Shown piece by piece: positions 1 to 12,000 of a stretch of DNA of 64,000 nucleotides (position 1 is the first letter of the stretch; every line of letters starts with the position of its first letter). The position numbers were made by a program, and so were the translations under genes. This DNA is from Chondrosia reniformis. Taxonomy: Eukaryota; Porifera; Demospongiae; Chondrillida; Chondrillidae. The notes under the pieces are model-generated. The model was not told where the DNA came from and did no database searches. It saw only the letters and a list, made by a program, of their open reading frames with translations. The DNA lies in assembly GCA_947172415.1 (NCBI GenBank), contig OX359195.1:868001-932000 (forward strand), in the 5' to 3' direction.

Positions 1-60
1 GGAATCTCTCAGAGGTCTTGTCACAGCAGTAGCCACACTAGTCCCCTGCCCCTTTCCACC
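1..60 (-). CDS. p190 exon 18 (partial): likely first residues of the RhoGAP domain
   Basis: After acceptor tgttag at 61-62 the phase-0 frame reads [20 protein letters not shown] to the window edge. This resembles the entry to the RhoGAP domain of p190 (FGVPL...VVTPEKP). The frame is set only by the upstream exon phase, and the fragment is short. Confidence 0.5.
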
Positions 61-3000
61 CTAACACATATGGAGACAATGAAATAGTAGAAAATATTAA
101 TAAATAAATTACACAGTATATAATAATGATTCTTCTCCTAATTTTTAATAAGTGAAATATGTAGGTATGTAGGTACATATATTCCCTTACCATAGCATCT
201 CCAACAGTATCATACAAATTGTCTTCCCGTTCCTTAACTCTTGGCTTCATTACATCGGCTATCCTCTGATACTGATCAAGAGTGTTGTATAGTGTGGTAA
301 GATCCTTAGAGTTACCTTCTGTAAGAACCAATGTATCACAAATCTCTTTAACATATTCCGCTGCACTGAAATCTTCATTGTCATCTTCTTCGTCGCTACC
401 AAAGTCACTGTAGCTGTAATTTCTGGGAGGAAGCTCAGGGACATCATCATCTTCATCGTCCAACGAGAAGGTCCGCTGTGGTACTTGAGGTGGGGGCATG
501 TCATTGTCTCTGTCCTCAACAAATGCATCGTCTTCAGAGTCACTGGACTGATGTACTAATGCATCCTTTCGTACAATGGCATACAGGTTGTCATCGGGTG
601 CAGGGACATTCTGTTTCTTCTTGTTCTTAACTGGTAGTGCATATATGCATTCAGTTGTATCTGTAGAGGGAGGGGGTGGGGGCTCTGTGGGCGGGAGAGT
701 ATTATGTTTACCTTTCGGACTTTTGGAGGAAGGTTGTGGCGGTTCCTTTTTAGAGCTACTTTTTCGTAACCTTCCCAAGAAACTGGGTGATCCAGCCTGT
801 TTATGTGGCTGTATAGATGGGCTCGAGGGGCAAGAGTTAGGGAGTTTAGCTGGCTGGGGATCATCAGACAACGAATCTGATCGAGGGGGAGGGTTAGGTT
901 TGGTAGACCTTGAAGTGGTTTTGGAAGTGTTCTTAGGTTTGGGTCTAGTGGGTGGTGGTTGCTTAGCAACCTCTGCACTCAGGTTACCTGTATCAGAGGT
1001 GTTACCAGGCTTTATCGGTTCAGCATAAATGGGCAGACTATTGTTGTCAGTAAATTGCGTAACTATTGGAGCCTTGAGATTCTCGACACTACCAGAAGCA
1101 CCATTTGAGAGCTTTGCGTCTGTGTGCTTACGGAGTGAGTTTATAGGCTCTGCATAATCACTGTCAATCAGTAGCTTTGAGGAAACTTCTCTTGAGGTAG
1201 GCTTTTGAGGTGCTATTTGCGACCATTTTGGCTTGATTGGAGACACTGGTGGCCGTTTCTTTCCTTGGTCCCCTTCTAAAGGCTGTGAATACATGACATC
1301 ATCATCCTGATAGTTCTACGTACATGCAAGTGAGTACTAAAGTTACATAAGATCTTCAGCAGTCACTACTATAGAGAGGTTGACTGTATAAAGACTACCT
1401 AGTCTCACTCCCATAGGTCACCACTATAGAGAGGTTGACTGTATAAAGACTACCTAGTCTCGCTCCCATAGGTCACCACTAGAGAGAAGTTGACTGTATA
1501 AAGATTACCTAGTCTCACTCCCATAGGTCACCACTATAGAGAGGTTGACTGTATAAAGACTACCTAGTCTCACTCCCATAGGTTACCACTATAGAGAGGT
1601 TGACTGTATAAAGACTACCTAGTCTCACTCCCATAGGTCACCACTATAGAGAGGTTGACTGTATAAAGACTACCTAGTCTCGCTCCCATAGGTCACCACT
1701 AGAGAGAAGTTGACTGTATAAAGACTACCTAGTCTCACTCCCATAGGTCACCACTATAGAGAGGTTGACTGTATAAAGACTACCTAGTCTCACTCCCATA
1801 GGTTACCACTATAGAGAGGTTGATTGTATAAAGACTACCTAGTCTCACTCCCATAGGTCACCACTATAGAGAGGTTGACTGTATAAAGACTACCTAGTCT
1901 CACTCCCATAGGTTACCACTATAGAGAGGTTGACTGTATAAAGACTACTTAGTCTCACTCCCATAGGTCACCACTATAGAGAGGTTGACTGTATAAAGAC
2001 TACCTAGTCTCACTACCATAGGTCACCACTATAGAGAGGTTGACTGTATAAAGACTACCTAGTCTCACTACCATAGGTCACCACTATAGAGAGGTTGACT
2101 GTATAAAGACTACCTAGTCTCACTACCATAGGTCACCACTATAGAGAGGTTGACTGTATAAAGACTACCTAGTCTCACTCCCATAGGTCACCACTATAGA
2201 GAGGTTGACTGTATAAGACTACCTAGTCTCACTACCATAGGTCACCACTATAGAGAGGTTGACTGTATAAAGACTACCTAGTCTCACTCCCATAGGTCAC
2301 CACTATAGAGAGGTTGACTGTATAAAGACTACCTAGTCTCACTACCATAGGTCACCACTATAGAGAGGTTGACTGTATAAAGACTACCTAGTCTCACTCC
2401 CATAGGTCACCACTATAGAGAGGTTGACTGTATAAAGACTACCTAGTCTCACTCCCATAGGTCACCAATATAGAGAGGTTGACTGTATAAAGACTACCTA
2501 GTCTCACTCCAATAGGTCACCAATATAGAGAGTTTGACTGTATAAAGACTACCTAGTCTCACTCCCATAGGTCACCACTATAGAGAGGTTGACTGTATAA
2601 AGACTACCTAGTCTCACTCCCATAGGTCACCACTATAGAGAGGTTGACTGTATAAAGACTACCTAGACTCACTACCATAGGTCACCACTATAGAGAGGTT
2701 GACTGTATAAAGACTACCTAGTCTCACTACCATAGGTCACCACTATAGAGAGTTTGACTGTATAAAGACTACCTAGTCTCACTCCCATAGGTCACCACTA
2801 TAGAGAGTTTGACTGTATAAAGACTACCTAGTCTCACTCCCATAGGTCACCACTATAGAGAGGTTGACTGTATAAAGACTACCTAGTCTCACTCCCATAG
2901 GTCACCACTATAGAGAGGTTGACTGTATAAAGACTACCTAGACTCACTACCATAGGTCACCACTATAGAGAGGTTGACTGTATAAAGACTACCTAGTCTC

Positions 3001-6000
3001 ACTACCATAGGTCACCACTATAGAGAGTTTGACTGTATAAAGACTACCTAGTCTCACTCCCATAGGTCACCACTATAGAGAGTTTGACTGTATAAAGACT
3101 ACCTAGTCTCACTCCCATAGGTCACCACTATAGAGAGTTTGACTGTATAAAGACTACCTAGTCTCACTACCATAGGTCACCACTATAGAGAGGTTGACTG
3201 TATAAAGACTACCTAGTCTCACTCCCATAGGTCACCACTATAGAGAGGTTGACTGTATAAAGACTACCTAGTCTCACTCCCATAGGTCACCACTATAGAG
3301 AGGTTGACTGTATAAAGACTACCTAGTCTCACTCCCATAGGTCACCAGTATAGAGAGGTTGACTGTATAAAGACTACCTAGTCTCACTCCCATAGGTCAC
3401 CACTATAGAGAGGTTGACTGTATAAAGACTACCTAGTCTCACTACCATAGGTCACCACTATAGAGAGGTTGACTGTATAAAGACTACCTAGTCTCACTCC
3501 CATAGGTTACCACTATAGAGAGGTTGACTGTATAAAGACTACCTAGTCTCACTACCATAGGTCACCACTATAGAGAGGTTGACTGTATAAAGACTACCTA
3601 GTCTCACTCCCATAGGTTACCACTATAGAGAGGTTGACTGTATAAAGACTACCTAGTCTCACTCCCATACGTAGGTCACCACTCCTTTATATACCTTCAT
3701 GTCCTGTTCCCGTCTCCTACTGGGTAAAGGGACCGTGGCTGTCCTACCGTTAGCAAGGTCTATGCTAACCATTCCAGCCTTCTCGTCAATCCTATCCTCC
3801 ACCTGTCCAGACCCTTCTCCCTCGGAATCACTGCCTAGTCTAGTGGGCAGCTCGACATCTCCTTCCTTGGGAGGTAGTATGATGCGGGGAAGAGGGAGGT
3901 CACCAAAAGTTACCGAATGCCTTTGTTTTTTGAAATTTGGGTTACTTTGAACACCCTCTGGCAGTGTTGCTTCCTCAGGGGAGAGACATCTTAACCGGCT
4001 GGAAGGGATGGCCGGTAGATCTCTTTTGGAGATGGATTGTCGAGTCAGCTGTTTCTTTTGCAAGTTTGAGGATGAAAGCCTTCTGTCCCAGCAAAGTAGA
4101 AAGAAAGGATTTAAAACTCCCACTAAAGAATAATAAGATAAAAACAAGACTCAGATAGTGTAATACAACAAGTGATTATCCACCCACACAAGTCATTTTG
4201 TGAATAGACCCTTAATGTATTATAGCTTATGATTGATCTTAGTAATAACATACATACCATGAAAAGTTAATATAAAACTGTAACCTCAACTATAGGCATC
4301 ACATGTATTACATATGTAAGTCTAGGAAGCACTCTACTCTACTACGAAGTGTGTTTCTTTAATCATATCTACAGGAATTGAGATACTTGAGTGCTCACAC
4401 ATATATACGTATATACGTATACCTTCCCAATCTGCTGACTCAGCATTATAAAATTTAATTGTTTCTCTTGTGTTAGCAAACATTCTCCCTTCGTGAATGA
4501 GTTTGGGGTTTCCCCTTTCTCTGGTGGAAGGAGGTACGGCAACCAATGCTGTAGGTATTTCTGGAAGAATGTTCTGGATTACATATCTGAAATTTGAAAG
4601 GAGAATGGGAATGGAAATGAGGAATAAGCATAAACCTATGCAGAGTAACAAATAATTACTAGTGGGACTGCCGCCCCCACATTCAAATTAATTGGCTACT
4701 TTTGCTGGACTTATATGTCGTAGTTGTGATCGTAGCAATTCTGAACACTAATTATTCTCATAATGTAATAATACAAAAGCTAATTTAACTTAAGCTTCCC
4801 ATTTACATTTACGTATAAATATAATGCTATAATAATTGTAAATGAACTCCTATTATATGTATGTATGTATGTACGTATATCACTAAATATACGTATATAC
4901 AGGGCAGCATAGAGGGGGGCAAACCTAGGATTGATTTTGCCCCCTGCCCTCCCCCTAGACTTTTGGGAACTCCCTAAACTGCTTCGACACCCTCATACCA
5001 TTGTCCCCCCCTTAAATTTTGAAAATTTTCATTTTGCCCCCTCTGGCCCCAAGTTCTGCATATAGCCCTGTGTATATGTATATATGTAGATGAGATGAGT
5101 ATAATAATGTTCTGCATATAGCCCTGTGTATATGTATATATGTAGATGAGATGAGTATAATAATGTTCTGCATATAGCCCTGTGTATATGTATATATGTA
5201 GATAAGATGAGTATAATAATGTTCTGCATATAGCCCTGTGTATATGTATATATGTAGATGAGATGAGTATAATAATTGGAAATAGAGTGAAAACAACATA
5301 TAAAGGGGCTGCCTGAGGCAGAAACACAAGAAGACAAAGAATGCAGTTACATAATCATGAAATACAGGAATGCAGAGAGAGAGAGAGAGTACATTTAACA
5401 AGAGATTAAACTAACTTTGCAGAGTTGAACGAGGCCCTTCGAGTGGACAAATAGAAGATAATGTATCCGTGTTGTGGCTGACCCAGGTTCTGGTCCTTTG
5501 GCCTCAAAACACTTGAATCTTTAGGCAGAGAGCAGATACGTGGACATACATATATTATTCAAATTAACAACTACGTAGTTCTGGAGTCTATGCAAGTAAA
5601 ATAATTATGATACGATAAAGACCTAGTGGCTAGGAAGACTCATATTAGATTCTTTTCTAAAATATTATGTAACTATCGGCATTACTCAGCAATTATACAA
5701 TTAAAGGGTGTGTCTGATCTCTGGACATTAAAGGGTGTGTCTGATCTGTGGACATTAAAGGGTGTGTCTGATCTCTGGACATTAAAGGGTGTGTCTGATC
5801 TCTGGACATTAAAGGGTGTGTCTGATCTCTGGACATTAAAGGGTGTGTCTGATCTCTGGACATTAAAGGGTGTGTCTGATCTGTGGACATTAAAGGGTGT
5901 GTCTGATCTCTGGACATTAAAGGGTGTGTCTGATCTCTGGACATTAAAGGGTGTTTCTGATCTCTGGACTCACTCAAGATTGAACAGGTTTGTAAGCTGA

Positions 6001-9000
6001 CGTGAATGAAGGAGTGTCGCTCATTGAGGTAGATTTGCAGCAGTTGTCTCTTACTGTCATGATACCAAGACACTGGCTGGTCGGTCAAGGGTCTGAGTGC
6101 CACATCAAAGGGATATGTGTCGCCAGGCAACGCACATGCAGTAACACTAAGCAAGCAAAGTGCAGTAACATGAAACCACACAAAATGCTTTAAAGGACAT
6201 TTATCAACAATTGAGGTACATATAAAGTACGTACGTATGTACGTATATACTGTATGTAGTTTAGAAAATGAAGACAATTGAGAAAATCAAAAAATGAAAA
6301 ATTTCGAGAAATCTTAATTATTGGTGCAATGTGATATTTTAAGACACAATATCAATAGTATACTTCAGAAATAGCATACCCAATATATACATAGATACGT
6401 ATGAAACACATGAATAATCATTTTCCTACATGCTATGCCTACTCTGTAATAATTTAAAAGCCTATAGGGAACTAAACCTGAAGAGCCTGGGATGAAGATA
6501 CAGGAGTCTTTTCTGTCTTTTTTTGCTCCACTGGGCCAGACAGCTGTTTCTGGGAATTGCACACTTCATCGGTGACCCTTGGAATCTTTGTCTTTTTCTT
6601 GATCTATTGTGAATCCTTGGCTCTCTATGTTAAATCTAGGGGTCTCGTGACATGTATTTTAATCCAACGAGTGTCATTAGTAAATTCTCATATAAACATA
6701 TGTATATACGTATAACCATGTTACAGTTCAGTTCAATGCTCCTATTAACAAGATGCAGCCAATCGTATTGCAGTATAAAAGCCAGTAACTTTGCAGGAGT
6801 GTTACTCACGACATCTCTGTAAATCCCGGTGCAAACGCTTGCTGTAAGAAGCTAGTTCTCTTGTCAACACAAGTCGCAAATAAGTCTACCAGTTTCTTTG
6901 CAGCTGGAGGGAACAGTAACCTGGCTGGCACAGGTGACTTTACCTCTCTAAGCAGACCACACTGCAACCTGTCAAAATGGAAGCAGTTACTGTGAATGTA
7001 CACTCAACAAACTAACTGTATTCAAACTGGATATAGTGTGGATCCAACAATGTTCTTGTCATCAAATATACAAACATGTACATTTATATGTACGTACATG
7101 ATAGATATGATAGAAATATAATCACTGGGAGATACGTATTATGCCTGACCAACCAAGTGACATTGTTACAGGTTTATGTTAGATAATAGGAATTTCTTCT
7201 AACTGCACCAAACTTATCATTGAGCTGGTTCATCTTTTATTTAGTCTTTTGAGTGTCTAGAGATGCAGAAATGTCTGAATCCTAAAGAACCAACTGCATC
7301 TCTAGACGCTCAAATGACTAAAAGATGAAACATCTCAGAGAACAGCTCACTTGTCTGAGAGTTTTATTAGTCTTTTTGCTTCAACACTTTTGTCATCTGT
7401 AAAGGTGTCTCCGACAGAGAGTATTACTAATGGCATTCCCACGTATCGCTGGACTTTCCTTCTTGCAACATCAGGAAGGAAGTAACTGGTCGATATGGCC
7501 TCAAACCAGTCTAGAGTTCTAACAGAGTCAATGTACACTATAGCACCTGCAGTATGATAGAGAAAAGGAACAGATAGATGGGTGGGTGGATGGATGGATG
7601 GATGGATGGGTGGGTGGATGGATGGATGGATGGATGGATGGATGGGTGGATGGGTGGATGGATGGATGGATGGGTGGATGGATGGATGGGTGGATGGATG
7701 GGTGGATGGGTGGATGGATGGATGGATGGGTGGATGGATGGATGGGTGGATGGATGGATGGATGGGTGGATGGATGGATGGGTGGGTGGATGGGTTGATG
7801 GATGGGTGGGTGGATGGGTTGATGGATGGGTGGGTGGATGGATGGGTGGGTGGATGGGTGGGTTGGTGGTTGGGTGCGTGGGTGGACGGGTGCGTGGGTG
7901 GATGGGTGGGTGGGTGGATGGGTCAGACAACTGTACCTTGTAACTGTATTTCATGTTCCTCAGCTGAAGAGAACACTTCCTGACTGTACAGTTCAATGTG
8001 TAGATAGAGCTGCCTGTGACCAATTCGAATCCCATCTTTGGACGGACATTGATTCTAGAGAAATTACAAAAACATTTACTCCAAATAGTATAATATTGTA
8101 CAAGATATATTTGACATTGACAATTTGCTTTGCTAGTGAGGTATACAGAAAACTGTATGCAATCGTAACTGCTATATTAGATAGATAGGTTAGTTAGGTG
8201 CTATGCAATCACAACTGCTATATCAGATAGGTTAGGTGCTATGCAATCACAACTGCTATATTAGATAGGTTAGGTGCTATGCAATCACAACTGCTATATC
8301 AGATAGGTTAGGTGTTATGCAATCATAACTGCTATATCAGATAGGTTAGGTGTTATGCAATCACAACTGCTATATTAGATAGGTTAGGTGTTATGCAATC
8401 ACAACTGCTATATTAGATAGGTTAGGTGTTATGCAATCACAACTGCTATATCATATAGGTTAGGTGTTGAAATGTCTGAGCAGTGACTGACTTGGTAATA
8501 GTCATTGCTAGTCTACCAAGCTAATTTGCCGCCATTTTATTGTTAGGCATGATTACCATGACAACAGCCTATATGCTATGCCATTGTCAACATTAGAAGC
8601 ATGCCTGAGGCTAGTTCACTTACAAATGTAGGGAAGCCTCAACTGAGACCACAAATTGTGAAGTAGTTCCTATACAGTACGTATACAAATGAGGTACTGA
8701 ATGTCTCAGCCTATGCACAATCGTGGTGGTATTACTTCCAGGTTGCAAGAGGTAGATTTGTAGGGCATGCTCCATTCTAACATTTCTCTGATGTTTGGTT
8801 AAAAATAGAGTGTCATTTGCTATCCAGCGGGTGAATATACTCAAATTTAGTTCTTTCATAATTAGATAATGTCACATGACATCACAAGACATCATATGAC
8901 ATCACATGACATCACATGACATAGTTAGTACCCACTCACTTGTAAATCTTGGTTCAATCTCTTAATACCATCAGATTCCCCTACGAGTGCTAGAGAAAAG

Positions 9001-12000
9001 TAGCTGTCATTAGTATCCAGGATCCATGTGAGATCCGAGGAGTCCTCGTTCTCCAGTTCATCCTCACTCTCTCCTGTATTAGGACATATGTCTTGTAACC
9101 TGAAGTGGGAGAAACCGGAAGTAATTATTACATAATTGTTGCAGTATGTCAGAGAGATCAGCTTATTTAGTGTTTTATGTCCCGGTAATGTGGAATTTGA
9201 TTTATGTATGTCTCTATAGTAGTAGTTCCATTTGAAAAGGGGATAAATAGGTATGTATATCATGTAAATACAGAATCAACTATAGGTATCCCAATGCACA
9301 GTTATAGGTACCCCAATGCACAGATATAGGTACCCCAATGCACAGCTATAGGTACCCCAATGCACAGCTATAGGTACCCCAATGCAGAGATATAGGTAAC
9401 CCAATGCACAGCTATAGGTACCCCAATGCACAGATATAGGTACCCCAATGCACAGCTATAGGTACCCCAATGCACAGCTATAGGTACCCCAATGCACAGC
9501 TATAGGTACCCCAATGCACAGCTATAGGTACCCCAATGCACAGCTATAGGTACCCCAATGCACAGATATACGTACCTGAATGCTTTCTGGGAAAGAGGCT
9601 CCTGAAGTGGGTCTTCCATCAGAGTACCCTTGTTGGTGACAAACATGGCATTGTGTTTCATCATGATATTCTGTCTGAACTGCACTCTTCCATCCAACAC
9701 CTTAAATTTCTCCTGGTTCTACATAAGACACAAGAGATACAGAGAGAGGCTTACAGGAACTATTGAATAACAGAATATAACTACGAATACAAATATACAG
9801 AGAGTGTACAGATAGTATACAGAAGAGTGCACAAACAGTATACTGAGAACGCAGTTAGTATACTTAAAAGTGTACAGATAGTACGTATACTGAAAGTGCA
9901 CTATAGTATACTGAATAGTGTACAGATACTTTTAAAGAATTACTTTTAAAGAGGCTTCAATAGACTTCATTTTTTCTTGTGATGACAAAATGGCATCCTT
10001 TTCATCAATGGCAGTGGAATTCATAAATAGTTCTGGCATTTCCAGAAACAATTCCTGCAAATCCTTTCCATACCTGATCTCTACCTTCCTCATGAAAGCA
10101 TTGTGCAACTTGGAGAGGCTAGTTCTATCATTAATTGATGCAGAATCTTCAACACAACCACATACTGTCAACAGCTCGTCAAGCGAGGTACCTACACAAC
10201 AAAGATAACTAAAGTAGCTACTGTAGAAAGTCAAAGGTTCAGAAGCCACTAAATAGAAGAGAAAAGAAAGCTGAAACATTCTCAGAACATTATATATAGC
10301 AAATGACTTTATAGATTTTATATGATATTTACAACTGCTATAGTAATACTGGTGATTAATATTAATTATGTAGTTATTTAGATATTTTAAGTTATTATCT
10401 AACTAGTTCTGAATAAAGTACGCGAGTTATCTAATATAATATACCATTTTCCTATATACTACATACGTACATCTATGTATTCTACATTTAAAAAGGCCAA
10501 TAGGGAACTAAACCTAGTGAGAGCTTTAGATGAGGATATAAAAGTCTTCTCTTTTACTTCTGCTCTTATTCATATCCAGTTTTAATCAAGGAAATGTGTG
10601 TATTTGTAAGATTTCCGCCTGATCAGTTGCTACAAGTGAATGAACCAACCTGGCAGGACCTTATTCTCGTTTACATTAAACGCCTGCTGGATCCTATTTA
10701 AGACGACCTCATCCTCGGCTCTCTTCCTGGCTGCCTTCACATAATCACTCAAAAGGATCACATTCTCCTTGATAGTGAGGAAGGCCATCGGTATTTTGGT
10801 GGTCTCTCCTTTCAGTACTGCACTGGTGTTCCACGTCCCTGTTCTACTGAGAGACAGTAAGCTGGAACCAGACACACCCATTTCCTTTTCAAGTGCTCCA
10901 CCCCCTACTTCCTGTGCCTCTGTATTTCCTGCATCCTCATCAAAGAAGAAGTTGGAAAACTTCTCGTGAGAAATCAACTTTTGCATCAGTTGAGCTACAG
11001 CTTCTTCATCTGTTGCAAAGTGATCTTTTATAATGGGAATACAGTGCAGCAAGGCTTCCTTGAGCTGCTTCTGTAGTTCCTTCAGCCTCTTCTCCTCCAG
11101 TGCATTCCTCAGACTCACCAAATGCCTCCGAATGGTACTCCGTGCAGATTTACTACCAAAATATCTGATGTAATCCTTACCCTCTGGTGTCATGACAACC
11201 AGGGCAAGAATATCCTTAATCTGCGGAGATGAATATAGAATCCTTGTAATGTACATAGACAATATTCCATCCCTTAGCTTTAAGGACAAGGGACTTCCTA
11301 TTGCCTTCCTTATTGAAAATGTTGTGTTACAAAGTTTTAGAAACACATTAACACTCTTCTCACCAATTATAATAGAATATTATGAAAATACACATTAAAG
11401 TTATTTTCCTGAAGTTTTAAAGTATGAGCTATGTACGTACATACGTATGTACATATGTACATATGCATATATAAGCTACATATACAAGATTATGCATACG
11501 TAATAGAGTAAGGATTCCCTCTAACTGCGTCGAACTTATCTTTTGAAAGGATCATCTTGTGACTTTTAGAGCGTCTAAAGAGAGTCACTGAAGAAGACCC
11601 TCAAGGTCGAAACCACTGACAGGCAAGAAGAAACAAGAAATAATTGCATCTTTAGACGCTCTAAAAGTCAAAAGATAATCCTTTCAAAAGATAAGAATAT
11701 ACATATACAATGTACGTACATGAGCAGTGGATTCTTCTCAATTGAATAGGCTTGGAACTGAGGGAAATTATGCAATTAACAGGAATATGCTATTAGAGGG
11801 AGTTCCATATTAATCGCATACGTATTTTGATAGCAGATTATGCAATTAAGTGGAGTCCACTGTATAAGGTAAAATGAATGTTGCTAGTCAAAATGGCTTC
11901 ACTATCTAACTGACTAATCTAAGTGACTTCTGCCCTGCCTGTGCATGCATGGTTGTTGCTAACATTTTGATCAAAGTCTTTGACAATATTCTTCAATAAG

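Noticed and set aside
576..1028. 150-residue plus-strand frame opposite the p190 linker
   Set aside because: Antisense of a proline-rich exon whose splice sites, phase and motifs support the minus strand.
1345..3675. Possible CRISPR-like or satellite function of the 55-bp array
   Set aside because: No spacers: repeats are directly abutting, in an animal intron. Plain minisatellite.
5626..6000. Plus-strand frame of TLKGVSDLW units
   Set aside because: Antisense of the 27-bp array beside p190 exon 13.
7538..8035. His/Pro-rich frame ([11 protein letters not shown]) and the opposing GWMDGW frames
   Set aside because: Products of the GGAT microsatellite; the real coding part here is exon 8054-7937 in another frame.
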